A DNA stretch of 64,000 nt from Siphonodentalium dalli (lineage: Eukaryota > Mollusca > Scaphopoda > Gadilida > Siphonodentaliidae): assembly GCA_032622095.1 (NCBI GenBank), contig CP136061.1, positions 39,249,797 to 39,313,796 of the forward strand, in the 5' to 3' direction. The notes below the pieces were generated by a model that was not told the origin of the DNA, ran no database searches, and saw nothing but the letters and a program-made list of their open reading frames with translations. Positions 46,486 through 57,401 of the stretch are shown piece by piece. Numbering within the stretch: position 1 is the stretch's first letter; each line of letters opens with the position of its first letter. The position numbers and the translations under genes are program-made.

Positions 46486-47763
46486 GTTGGTTCGATACAT
46501 ATAGATAATAGTATTAACTGTTATTATATATTCCAGTGCACTTGTTGCCAATATACAACCTGAAACATCACACATTTTCGGGGGTTAATTACCGATAAAC
46601 TGTCGCAAAGTGTAGTCCCGTTCACCGATTCAATGTTAAATCTTCCTACGTGCCAATATTGACAGCAGCTGACTTCCTAATCTCGTCCATGACCCACCCA
46701 GCTCCGCTCACTGTTCAGTCCCTCTCCATGACGTCACACTTACGCAGTACATGCCGACGACGTTGCGGAGTAGATGCATAGAGCTGGCGCCCGCATTCTG
46801 GACTCCTCGACCTATGACCTCTGGGGCCTAGCTCTATGGTATAATTATAGTTAATTTTTCACGGAAGGTTATATCCAGATCTGTCTAGAAAAGAGTCACA
46901 ACTATATAGCCGACGTTCCGCACAAAATAGTCCGATTACTGGTATTGTTATTTGACGAGTTATTCGATCTAATAATTATATATGGTTCATGATCTTTGAT
47001 CACAAAATATCCGGAAACATGGACCAAGCATCCGATTTGAATTTCGTTGATATCACCTATTCATGGTGTCTGTTATCGACAACGCCGGCATATCGTCGAC
47101 GTACCATTGACATTGTTGAATATTGTCACCTCGCAACAATAGTGATATGTGCGTTGTCTACAACAGTTTATTTAGACCATGCTGTAATTTCATATATATA
47201 TTTTATAGACTATTATATATCATTGTTGTAAAACAAAACTTAAATATTGCTTAATTTGACATTAAATTTATATGTTTTCGTACCCACGAATGGACGGAAT
47301 ACAACTAAATTCAAACATGCGCGCCTATCCTTGACGCCGTCACCCAGCTAAAAATAACATGATATAGTTCGAACCAATTATGGCGTTGTATTAAGCCGAG
47401 TCTGAGACAGTACGGAATCTGGCTTGATTTTCGAGTTATCCATCTTACAACCACAATTTGTCCGTTTGAGCATGTGGTTCTGGACAAGTTATGGTCCACA
47501 AACAATAGAAACAGCAAACTTCAAACATCGATATCTAATCACTCTGAGCTTTGATGGGTGTGTTCCTCAACTCGAATCATATATTGTTTACCCCCGAAGC
47601 CAAAGAAATAGTAATTTAGGAGCGTCTGATCGGATTGAGTACCTTTAACAAATACAGTGGGACAAAGTCACTAAAGTCTGGAGCAGAACATTGATGAAGC
47701 ATGACCAAACCCAGATAAGGAACATAAACGATAAAAGATCATCTTTTTTCTTCGAATTTTCAG
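46486..47763. other. Intron 2 of the lectin-like gene
   Basis: 1278 bp, GTTGGT donor and TTTTCAG acceptor. Contains the 26-bp word shared with 11340-11365. ORFs inside (e.g. 46989-47231) match nothing. Confidence 0.65.
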
Positions 47764-47964
47764 CCTGTGAAAATTATCCTGGATACTCAAGACACATTCT
47801 GAACGGAAAGGAATACTGCCTGAAATACCACGGAACCACCATGATCGGCGACCTGGCCATCTCTACATGCAACTCAGAGGGATCACACCTCATCGCCGTC
47901 GAATCACGACTCATGCTGGACGACCTAGCACCACTATTGTTGACGATAGGCCATTTAACAACAG
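47764..47964 (+). CDS. Lectin-like gene exon 3: first half of the C-type lectin-like domain
   Basis: The acceptor gaattttcag is followed by A-CENYPGYSRHILNGKEYC, the hairpin with two cysteines (137, 154) that starts long-form C-type lectin-like domains. ISTCNSEGSHLIAVES follows, the usual second helix with Cys171 and the G.HL..v.s pattern, then a helix DDLAPLLL. The exon ends ACAACAG|GTAGGC in phase 1, 201 nt. Read-through frames up- and downstream lack any domain, supporting these borders. Confidence 0.82.
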
Positions 47965-49828
47965 GTAGGCTACGATATAGAGAATATATAGCGCTTCTGA
48001 GTGGATAGGGAAAGAGCGGCCTAGAGCCGCGAGCGAAAATAAACATTTTGTCTCATTCACGAATAATTTTCGGTATACACTCTAAAACATTAGTTATTCT
48101 TTTTATTATACGCATTTCCAGATAAGTTCGCCATTTGTGACGATAACTGTTTCTACAGTCGCCTTTAATCGATGTATCGATGCCAACAGCTGATTGCTTA
48201 CTGTATCAGAATGGAGAAATATTTAGTGCCCGTATGAATATATAGGTAATATATTATCAAGTGCGGTCTACATAAAACATAGTTTGTTCCTCTGACCCAA
48301 GTGCATTTAAAAATCCATACCCATCGGTGCGCGAATTTAAAACTGAGCGAACAATATTACTGCCCTAATTTAAATACTAGTAAGGTACATATAATGGTAT
48401 TTAGTTAGCTATTACATTTTTGCCCAGAACGGCCTGTTACCGAACTATGTGAATAATGCGTCGCTTTGCCCTTATACCAAGCGATATCGTTTTACGACAT
48501 CAACAATCCAAGTAATATCGGTTTGCGACATCTAATGAGAGCGAGGGTTCCTGGGGAAACGGATACCATGGAACTGCCGGACGTAAATGTTAAACAAAGT
48601 TGAAAAAATCGACGAACGCCTTGACGATTGACACGTTATTAAGTTGACGTGTTGTCAACTCGCGGCAAATATACTAAACTGTTAGTTTCTCGGTTCTCTT
48701 ATACAACATTTGAATTATTTTCGGCTGATACGTATCCTTACTTTGTTATTTGTTCTAATTTCTATTGAAATAAATGTCTGAACAGTAAATGAAATAACAT
48801 GCAGAATAACTATCAAGCCAAAATTGTGGATCTTCGTTATGTGGTTGGATGAATGAATGATGCTTTAAAGATACGGTTGGCCTTGGCGGTGGGTATCATG
48901 TGAAAATATTTCCACCAGTCAAAAACCGCCACAAACAGAAAGAACATCAAAATATAGACCGACTTTGTCCGTATACAAATAAGAAATATCACATAAACAG
49001 TATGTTATTGTCATATGTTTGACCATTGTTATGTAAACAAAGGCTTAAAAGGTTACTTTTCTGGTGTTTGTTTATATTATGATGGTAAACATAAAGAGCG
49101 TTCTTTGTTGGTCAATTCCTGATATGGAACTAATAAAGAGCGTTTATGCCATTTGTGTGTGATTAGCCAGTAGCATTATGTTGTCTTCTGTAACACAACC
49201 AGGCTCTTGCTTAGGTGAAACATAGTAGGTCTTTATGATAACATGCTGTTTACGCGATGGTCATGGTATATATGAACGAAACTGTATGCGTTTTAATGTT
49301 TTTCTGTTTACGGCGATTGGAATACATATGAATATTTTCGACAACAAAGGCCTCACGTGCCTTTAAGCTCAGCCATTTTTACATGGAACATAAGCGATGG
49401 GTTAACTATTTACACTATTTACACATATAGAACATTATATAAATGCTCACAATAAACTAGAGGTTGTAAAGATACAACGAACATTTGACACATTGAAATA
49501 AACAAACACAATGTACAATGTTCAAGTACGGAAATACCAAGTACGTTTCTAATCACATTTATTCCATCCAAGTACGCATTGTTCCTTGCGATGCCGGTAT
49601 TCCGTGAACAAAATGAACGACGTGCATGCATCTACCTTCAAGTTTCCCCGTTCTCGTATTTCTTCGTTTCTTATATAGTACCACACCGTTGTCATATGAC
49701 ATACAAGAAAACCATAGTCAGAAATGGTAACACCACCAAGATCATATTATTAGCCAAAAATATAAATTATAATATAAAATATATTGGTTACATGAAAATT
49801 ATTACAAAAAACTACGGCTTATTACTGC

Positions 49829-50145
49829 TGAAGGGGTCACTCGCACCAAAAAAAAGTGCTGAAGGGTACATAGGATTTTCAAAATGTGCTGAAGGGTACA
49901 CAGGGTATGAAATGTCATTATAAAGAACATTCATTTTCGTATCTGCCATGATTTCTGTCAGAGAATAATTGTTTACGTTCCAATGAATATTAAAATGTAC
50001 TGAAAGCAAACTGCTAATGGGTGCCAGACTTTCATAAACACAATTTATGTAATGGTGTTCGTGCCGATCACAAGCCATGTGTACCCTTCAGCACATTTTC
50101 AAACCCTGTGTACCCTTCAGCACTTTTTTTGGTGAGAGTGACGCC
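49829..50145. mobile_element. MITE with ggggtcactcgcacc termini and a 10-bp flanking direct repeat
   Basis: The left arm ggggtcactcgcaccaaa, agtgctgaagggtacatagg (49833-49905) is inverted at 50075-50145 (gtacccttcagcac..., ggtgagagtgacgcc). Within each arm the word gtgctgaagggtaca occurs twice. ttattactgc flanks both sides (49819-49828, 50146-50155), a possible 10-bp target duplication as in Mutator-like elements, though a tgaa gap remains at the left. A single half-arm recurs at about 50690-50720. Confidence 0.65.
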
Positions 50146-50730
50146 TTATTACTGCAGGTTTTTCATTCGCCAAACCAGAAAGCTTCTAAATGCGGATCGA
50201 AAATTGTGTTCCCGCCATAAAATCTTCAAGTTTGCATGACCCAGTCAGTGTTCATACCTAAACATCGAACTCAATTAACGCGTCATAATACATGTAGTTA
50301 TATGATGCAACTATAAGACATCCAGCGAATACACACCCCACGAAAACGCGCAATGTGTTGTCCTGCGAGATATCCATCGCTATAGCTCAATTTGACACGG
50401 CCAGATTAGCTTTCTACAATATCCTAAACGACTAAAGCTTCTCAAATCATCGGCATAGTCAATAGAACTTTTACGAACTTGGACATTCCAACTACAGCTT
50501 TTACCGGACTCGGGGTCGCAGTAAAACTTTAACGCGTCCCAAAATAACCGGAAAAACAAATTATCTATTTATAAAACCTACATAGGACCATTATATCATG
50601 CAATAATTTCTGACACATTGTGCTATGCATACAATGCATAACGGTGGTCTGTGCACGAATAGATACATAACGTAACCTCGACCTTGACAAAAAAAGTGCT
50701 GAAGGGTACATAGGATTTTCTAATTTTTTG

Positions 50731-50980
50731 GCGAATTACGTCACCGGTGAGCGCACTCGATCAGCTGATCGGGAATATTTTAATAACATATTATCTTCAG
50801 AATTAGCGCCTTTTCGGTGGTGGATAGTGTGTATTGGTTGCGATGATTACGTGACATAAATTCACTAGGGGGTCCGGTCCTATTGGTAAAAACCTTGTTC
50901 GCTCCGCTCACTTGGGTTTTCCAGGTCCGCCTCCCATGTGAAATATTTCACGTAATAATCGAAACCACTTGATTACTCTC
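50731..50980. repeat. Long inverted repeat, left arm (partner 55284-55556)
   Basis: gcgaattacgtcaccggtga, cgatcagctgatcg, aaggcgcc-like and ttccaggtccgcctcccatg are matched in reverse complement at 55284-55556. The two arms lie 4.3 kb apart and enclose exon 4. Confidence 0.82.
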
Positions 50981-51184
50981 TTTTTTGACAAAAAATTACA
51001 TGTAGCCTATCAAGGCTGTCTACTAAATTCGACGAGAGGTCATAACTCTATCTCTTAAACAGAACTCCGTGATGAGATTTCGAAATTATGATAGTTCGAA
51101 TACTATGAGGATTTGAGCTCGAAACGTGTTGCATGTGTCGGATAACAGCATGAATTGTCTAATATTCTTTGCGCAAGTTTATCG

Positions 51185-51445
51185 CAGACTATAAATGTAC
51201 TGTATTTATCACACACTATAAATGTACAGTATTTACCAAACTACGGATGTACAGTATTTACCACACTATGGATGTACTGTATTTATCACACTATAAATAT
51301 ATATACTGTATTTAACACACTGTGAATGTACTGTATTTATAGCACACTATAAATATATTGTATTTACCACACTATGGATATGTTCTGTATTTATCACACA
51401 CTATGTATGTACTGTATTTACCACACGTTATGCCTGTACTGTATA
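51185..51445. repeat. Minisatellite of about 27-31 bp next to the exon 4 splice acceptor
   Basis: Repeated actataaatgtactgtattt plus atcacac/accacac with variable spacing, about ten units. The last degenerate unit runs to within about 10 bp of the acceptor AG at 51455-51456, so the branch-point region is repeat-derived. Confidence 0.8.
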
Positions 51446-51456
51446 TTGAATTTCAG

Positions 51457-51668
51457 AACCTCTCTGGATCGATGGATATGACACAAATGGTGACGACACG
51501 ATGTATGATTACGACCAGAGGCTCCTACCCTTCGAAGAGTGGAATCTCTCTGAACCTGAAGGCGGAACTCAAGATTGCATGTGCATTCGGAACTTTGTAA
51601 CACAATATCTGATGTCCGACACATGGTGCGACTCAAAGGCGTACCAAGTGTACTGTCAAATGTGGTAG
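51457..51668 (+). CDS. Lectin-like gene exon 4: second half of the C-type lectin-like domain and stop
   Basis: After the acceptor gaatttcag the phase-1 frame reads E-PLWIDGYDTNGDDT, then LLPFEEWNLSEPEGGTQDC, MCIRNFVTQY, SDTWCDSKAYQVYCQMW, TAG at 51666. WIDGYD, W.L.EP and the closing WC-x8-C pair are the standard landmarks of the domain's second half. The sugar-binding EPN/QPD position reads EPE, and the WND motif is absent: W259 is directly followed by Cys260. Calcium-dependent sugar binding in the classical way is therefore doubtful. The tail ends two residues after the last Cys, so there is no membrane anchor. Confidence 0.83.
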
Positions 51669-51721
51669 ACATTAATACATGAATTGTAATGGTACGATGC
51701 CAAATGCTGTATACAATGTCT

Positions 51722-52745
51722 GGAGTTTATCTTGTATATCTTGTATTGGAACTTTCAATATATGTCTTCTGTCGTATCATCATACTAGGCGAACGACACC
51801 CAAAGAAACCCATAGTGTGTCTGCAAGAAACCCGGATCGTGTCTACAAGAAACTCGGATAGTGTCTACAAGAAACTCGGACCTTGTCTACAAGAAACTCG
51901 GACCTTGTCTACAAGAAACTCGGATATTGTCTACAAGAAAATCGGATCGTGTCTACAAGAAACTCGGATCGTGTCTACAAGAAACTCGGATCGTGTCTAC
52001 AAGAAACTCGGACCTTGTCTACAAGAAACTCGGACCTTGTCTACAAGAAACTCGGATAGTGTCTACAAGAAAATCGGATCGTGTCTACAAGAAACTCGGA
52101 CCTTGTCTACAAGAAACTCGGATCGTGTCTACAAAAAACTCGGACCTTGTCTACAAGAAAATCGGATCGTGTCTACAAGAAACACGGACCTTGTCTACAA
52201 GAAACTCGGATAGTGTCTACAAGAAAATCGGATCGTGTCTACAAGAAAATCGGATCGTGTCTACAAGAAACTCGGACCTTGAGTTTATCTTGTATATCTT
52301 GTATTGGAACTTTCAATATATGTTTCTGTCGTATCATCATACTAGGCGAACGACACCCAAAGAAACCCGGAGTGTGTCTAAAAGAAACTCGGGTCGTTTC
52401 TACAAGAAACTCGGACCTTGTCTACAAGAAAATCGGATCGTATCTACAAGAAACTCGGACCTTGTCTCCAAGAAACTCGGATATTGTCTACAAGAAACCC
52501 AGTCCGTGTCACATGAAAATCGGATAGTGTCTATAAGAAACACGGATCGTGTCTACAAGAAACTCGGATCGTGTCTGCATGTCAGAAACTCTGATCGTTT
52601 CTGTAAGAAACTCTGATCGTGTCTGTAAGAAACTCTGATCGTGTCTGTAAGAAACTCTGATCGTGTCTGTAAGAAACTCTGATCGTGTCTGTAAGAAACT
52701 CTGATCGTGTCTGCATATAAGAAATTACAAGTGTCAACAAGAAAC
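51722..52745. repeat. 22-bp minisatellite in two blocks, about 40 copies
   Basis: The unit is ggatcgtgtctacaagaaac plus tc, with ggaccttg and ggatagtg variants; the last units change to ctgatcgtgtctgtaagaaa. A unique leader (gagtttatcttgtatatctt, later ctaggcgaacgacacccaaa) occurs before each block, at 51722 and 52281, so the whole leader-plus-array was duplicated. The same repeat returns at 63846-64000. ORFs of up to 251 aa in all frames are artefacts of three units making 66 bp. Confidence 0.93.
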
Positions 52746-53700
52746 CCGGACCGTGTCTACCATAATCCGGATAACACAAGAAATTCCGATCGATACATGA
52801 TCTTTTCGATAAGAAATTAGAATTTGTTCACGTTCACTGAAGCAAATCCATTTGAACGAATGAACACTCATACTGAGTCCGTTCATCCATAAATCTGATC
52901 AAATATGGGGGTAGTAACAGTAATTTGCAGGACGGTATGTAGTTTTGTTTTTGTATCTGGCATTTTCGGTGACCCACCACCCCCAAACCTGCAAAACATT
53001 TTACTCCCAATTTGTGTACAAATTTCCCTTTTTTTGTCTAAAACCGCATAGAACTCTATTGATATCATATGGCTGGGAAATTATCTCATTTAGTTCAAAT
53101 AACAGTTTAACCTGTTTCAGAAGCTGTTTTAATTGAAAACAAAATGTGTTATAAATTGCCGATCATCTGTCAACCTAGGTCATTGAGCAGGATACACACA
53201 ATTCTATAATTTCTATCAATATCCTGATTAGTCGGTCAACCATCACATTATCTGACATATTCCATACCACTGTTGTTAGTCTACTGGAGCAACTTCTATT
53301 ATACTAAACTAGTTGAAACAGGCTCCCCTCGGGAACCTATATTCAGCGTCGGAGAGACCTGTGGGCCCTTTGTGGGACTTCGCTCATATTTTGATCTTAG
53401 ACAGAGCCTGTATTCAGCGGCGGTCCCTTGTTGCGCTTCAAGCTCATTTTGATCGTTGAAACATTTTGATTTATATATATTGTTTTAAATTTATTAGTTT
53501 TAGATTGAACTCCTTGATCAATTTAATAAAGCCAATTTTATTTTATTTTTTTAATTCAAAATTTTGAAAAAATAACACCGTTATAATATCCGCCAGGGTC
53601 ACACGGCACAATCGTTTTGACGATTCCGTGACCAATTTCTCGATTCAGCGGCATATGACAACCACGGTGCTACGGCAGTTTAACAGTTGAACGTAGTAGA
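52746..53700. other. No recognisable gene
   Basis: AT-rich; about 53330-53460 has cctatattcagcgtcgg and cctgtattcagcggcgg words in tandem, and an aataaagcc word near 53526. Possibly an old retroposed tail. Nothing coding. Confidence 0.4.
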
Positions 53701-54869
53701 AACACCAGCGCGAGCAGGGGCGGGGCCGAATTTTTTTAACGAGACATCAGGTGGGGGGGGGTGGGTGGGTACCCGAGGCCGGAAACAGTTTTTGACCACC
53801 TTTTTTGCATTTTTTTTTCATTGACATATTTTCAACTGTTTTAAACATATTTGTTTATATGTTGTGGCTTGTTGCAATATGAGAAGCACTAATACATTCA
53901 ATATTGTTATAATTACCCCCATAAGTTGATATAAAATGGAAAAATTGTGAATATTGTGGGGGTGGGTCCCAAAATTTTCATTGTTTTTTTTTGCGCGCAA
54001 TTTTTTTTTTTGTGTCTGTTTCAGCTTGCTTGGCAGTTTTTATATTGAAATAAAGTTTTAATAACATTTATTGAAAGAAACAAAAATATAACCTTCCTTG
54101 GATAGTCTTCTGAAAAGTATAAAAATATTATTTAAATAGATGTGAAGAGGGACCAGGACACATTACAGTTCTGTTCACATTGTAATTATTATATTCCATA
54201 ATTACCTGCATATACTAGTATGTAAATGACACTTAATGTCTAATTCAGGCTAATTTGAAAATTATCAAAGAAGAAAAATTAATTTACTTAATTATTATAT
54301 ATTTATAAGATGATGTGAATGCAAGGAGGTCTAGTTTGAAGGCACACATAAAGGTCATGTACAGAATGTGTGTGAATTTCTTATTGCACATGAACTCCAT
54401 CCAGTACATGACCGAAGTTCAGCTCTGTTTGTCCAAATGAATCTCAGTAATATACATCCGTGTATATGGATTTGGAACTAAATTGACCATCAATGTTCAA
54501 ACTCAAAGGGTTAAGTATTATTTTAGGCCTAGTTCTAAGTCGTAATGCGAGGTCGGGTCGGTGGTCATGCAGGCATACATAAAAGTTAATTCGTACCCTG
54601 GTTCATATGCACATTTTCCTTTTTGGTATTACTATAGGCTCTAGGCCTACTAGTTGATGCTGGTTGATGTCTGAAAAAAAGATAAATTTAAGTTTATGTA
54701 ATTTTTTATTCTACTGTAGGCCCTAACACTGGCCCTAGTTATTTTTTGTTGTCATTCCAGGGGATTCAACATATTTTTCATCTACTCACCAGCTGTACTC
54801 ACACAGATGAATAGGCTGGGTTATAAATTTACCAATATAATCACATAATATTCTACCTTTGTTGATTGC
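53701..54869. other. No gene; G-rich and T-rich homopolymer-prone stretch
   Basis: G runs (ggtgggggggggtgggtggg near 53751) and T runs near 53810 and 54000. gggtgggt words recur at 54995-55045. 54010-54860 shows no feature. Confidence 0.4.
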
Positions 54870-55100
54870 TTAGAGTTCAATTTTGCACATGTTTGTTAAC
54901 AGGAAGAAACATTTAATTTGGTCTTTCAAAGAAGGGACCAATATAGAGCGGTTTGTCGTTTTTACAGAGGGGACCAACATAAAGCTTTGATGTTTTGGGG
55001 TGGGTGTGTAAAATTTTATGAAAAAAATGTAAGAAAGGGTGGGTGGGTGTAAAAAAATGGAAATGTAAAAAAAGACCCCCACGTCTCGCAACTTTTGTAC

Positions 55101-55137
55101 GCCCCCCCCCCCCCACCCCCCCCCCCCCCCACCCACC
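55101..55137 (+). repeat. C-rich tract
   Basis: cgcccccccccccccc-acccc-type run ending acccacctgg. Opposite frames of about 91 aa (Gly-rich or Pro-rich) across it are not coding. Confidence 0.85.
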
Positions 55138-55283
55138 TGGCGCAAGCATTATTATATTTTTCAAAAATATATATATTCTTGAATGTTTCATACAAACTCT
55201 TGTTTTTTTTTTCTCATATCGCTCGGATTAGTCAAACGCCGCGAACATGACAACTTTAGAAAAAATAACGCTACTTTTTCGTA

Positions 55284-55556
55284 GAGAGTAATCAATTGGT
55301 TTCGATTATTGCGTGAAATAATTCACATGGGAGGCGGACCTGGAAAACCCCAAGTGAGCGGAGCGAACAAGGTTTTTACCAATAGGACCGGATCCCATAG
55401 TGAATTCACCATATGTCACGTAATCATCGCAACCAATTGATTATTATGTTTAAACCACACTATCCACCACCGAAAAGGCGCTCATTCTGAAGATAACATG
55501 TTATAAAAATATTCGCGATCAGCTGATCGAGTGCGCTCACCGGTGACGTAATTCGC
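55284..55556. repeat. Long inverted repeat, right arm (partner 50731-50980)
   Basis: gagagtaatcaattggtttc, cacatgggaggcggacctgg, aacaaggtttttaccaatag and gctcaccggtgacgtaattc are the inverse of the left arm, about 85-90 percent alike by eye. 55557-55904 holds nothing recognisable. Confidence 0.82.
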
Positions 55557-55904
55557 AGTTGTAATATTATCACTTTAAATCACCGAGAAATCCTTTTAAA
55601 TTACTGCTAAGTGTATAATACAATTGTATAAATTCAAAACGTCACGTGACCGGTCACCTGCAATCACAACGTAACGACGAAGACATGTTTTGTTTATTGA
55701 TGACTCATGATAACGTATATATACGTATGCGGAGCGTTTATATATATAGCTTCTGCTTGTTACTTTGAAAAATATCAAAATATCGTCTGATAAACAGCGT
55801 CCGTTGCTAAGCAATCAAAACAGTTTCAGAACCAAGAAGCGTAAATTACAAATCCATCAGACGATCGACCTGTGGTGTAAAATCGGACAGTGTCCACACG
55901 ATTT

Positions 55905-56361
55905 GTGACCCGCCATATCAAATCCAGTCGTATGTCGGGATTATTTTACCCTGTGCCAATGCATTCTCTTATATATGCGAGTCGACCATAGGTCGCCTCG
56001 CATATATAACAGAATGCATTGGCCTAACAATTTTTTACAATTTTAATAATTTTTTCTTGTATTCTTTAACAATTTTATAATTTCACCCATACAGAGCCCC
56101 AGACAAACATGAGCAGACGACACTCTTCTATATGCTTCTATATATGTGTGGGGCTCCCTGCAGGGTTATGGATGTTTTTTATTTTATGTCCTAAAAATTG
56201 TAAGAAACATTTATTTAAAATAAATGATAAAATATTGTTAGGCCAATGCATTCTCTTATATATGCGAGGCGACCTATGGTCGACTCGCATATATAAGAGA
56301 ATGCATTGGCACAGGGTAAAAAAAATCACGACTTACGACTGGATTTGATATGGTGGGTCAC
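55905..56361. mobile_element. Complete palindrome-bearing MITE with GTGACCCGCC termini
   Basis: Left end gtgacccgccatatcaaatc (then cagtcgtatgtcggg), right end cgacttacgactggatttga (then tatggtgggtcac). Flanked by attt on both sides, but attt also precedes the truncated 16-kb copy, so the duplication is uncertain. Contains both gccaatgcattctctt palindromes, plus the central cagacgacactcttctatat module inverted relative to the 16-kb copy. Confidence 0.83.
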
Positions 56362-56775
56362 ATTTGTCTAAGATCAGCCACTCTGCCATGATGCAAACAG
56401 CTAAACACCAATAGAGTTACGCTTCTTGTCATATGATTTCCCCATTTGAAATATGTCTGCTGATGCAGATCGATTATCCGTGAGTGAAGGGGCACCCAAC
56501 GGGACAGAAACCCATACATATAGGCGGATAATAGCCAGGTTTAGACACCCATATTTCTAACCTGTAACATGTGATACTTTTGATGTCTGACAAAAGAGCA
56601 AAAGAGGGATTACAGATTAATTACAACATGTACACCTCCGGTTGGCTTATTTTATCAAGGTGTGAACTATTAGCATTGCTTCGATGTTAGATATTCAACT
56701 CGATGTTGAAGTTATAATTGCTTCTGTTACACGGTTTGATTCATCGTAGACATCTATCACTGTTGGTTATCGGAA

Positions 56776-56898
56776 ATGGCCAAAATCACTCTTGGTTTTT
56801 TGTTGTTTTTTGTGGTTCTATTTTTGTTTATATCTGACGACAGTCACTTTTACAAGATGCAGATACCCATGCACGTAGGCACCTTGCAAAATCATTAA
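56776..56898 (+). CDS. Possible small ORF with signal-anchor-like N terminus
   Basis: The ATG at 56776 has a favourable context (ggaaATGG). It opens a 40-codon frame starting MAKITLGFLLFFVVLFLFIS, a basic residue followed by a strongly hydrophobic segment, then DDSHFYKMQ, ending TAA. This looks like the N terminus of a secreted or type II membrane protein, such as first exons of Golgi enzymes. No good donor was seen inside it (only CAC|GTAGGC), and AT-rich DNA gives such segments by chance. Low confidence. Confidence 0.2.
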   Translation: MAKITLGFLLFFVVLFLFISDDSHFYKMQIPMHVGTLQNH

Positions 56899-57216
56899 TA
56901 TCGGAAAGAAGCTATATGATCGTGTTACATGCGTTTAAAAACACAGTCCGTTTTCATCGGAAGCCATTATAGTAATGAATATGTAGTAAGATTGAGATGG
57001 CTTGTGGTGCTTAGTAACAGTATACATGTAGCCTATAGGTGGACGGTACCTACAGATAGGACCATTATTTGGGAGCTGCACTTGGATGGAAAGTCACGTA
57101 ATTGTATAGCGCCAAACCACGTGTATTATGTGTGTTTTACAGTACAACGTGTACTCGGGTGTAAATATAAGCTTCAACATTTCAACCGCAGATAGCGTTA
57201 ATTTGCTTCAATCAAA

Positions 57217-57401
57217 ATGAGATCAATGCGCGTAGGGAAATCCCATTACCTCACCATCTGCATAGCAGGTCGCTCATTCGGTATGATAATACTCGGTTAT
57301 CATTCGGTTATACCAAGACTCTATTATTATTCCTCTTTGCTGCACGGTGTGTATGCTACGCGTCAAACCGGATTGATCACACGTTATAAGTTACGTAACA
57401 G
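57217..57401 (+). CDS. Candidate first exon ending in a strong splice donor
   Basis: ATG at 57217 in the context caaaATGa. The frame (MRSMRVGKSHYLTICIAGRS, FGMIILGYHSVIPRLYYYSS, ...) runs to AACAG|GTGAGT at 57401/57402, a consensus donor, four bases before an in-frame TGA. The segment is basic then moderately hydrophobic. No downstream exon was found in the remaining 6.6 kb, and I recognise no family. It may be chance. Confidence 0.2.

Larger units (their letters stand above)
47965..51456. other. Intron 3 of the lectin-like gene
   Basis: 3492 bp. Holds a stretch resembling 13140-13195 (about 49095-49150), a MITE (49829-50145), one arm of a long inverted repeat (50731-50980) and a minisatellite abutting the exon 4 acceptor. 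47965-49828 has no other recognisable content. Confidence 0.65.
12497..51668 (+). other. Gene model: secreted PAN-like / Thr-rich / C-type lectin-like protein (4 exons)
   Basis: Joined exons 12497-12761, 46345-46485, 47764-47964 and 51457-51668 give 819 nt, that is 272 aa plus stop, without a frameshift. Introns are about 33.6, 1.28 and 3.49 kb, all phase 1, with GT donors and AG acceptors. Order: signal peptide (about residues 1-21), PAN/Apple-like module (about 30-88), Thr-rich linker (about 90-135), C-type lectin-like domain (about 136-272). Proteins combining PAN and lectin domains through mucin-like linkers are known in invertebrates and are usually thought to act extracellularly in recognition. 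Function here is inference. Extra exons inside intron 1 cannot be excluded, nor can the possibility that exon 1 belongs to a neighbouring transcript. No AATAAA was seen in the first 130 bp after the stop. Confidence 0.72.

Noticed and set aside
46249-46575. 108-aa Leu/Ser-rich minus-strand ORF
   Set aside because: It is the antisense shadow of the Thr-rich exon 2.
51689-52616. ORFs of up to 251 aa with STRNSDLVYKKLG-like repeats
   Set aside because: Three 22-bp units make 66 bp, so all three forward frames give the same peptide family. Not coding.
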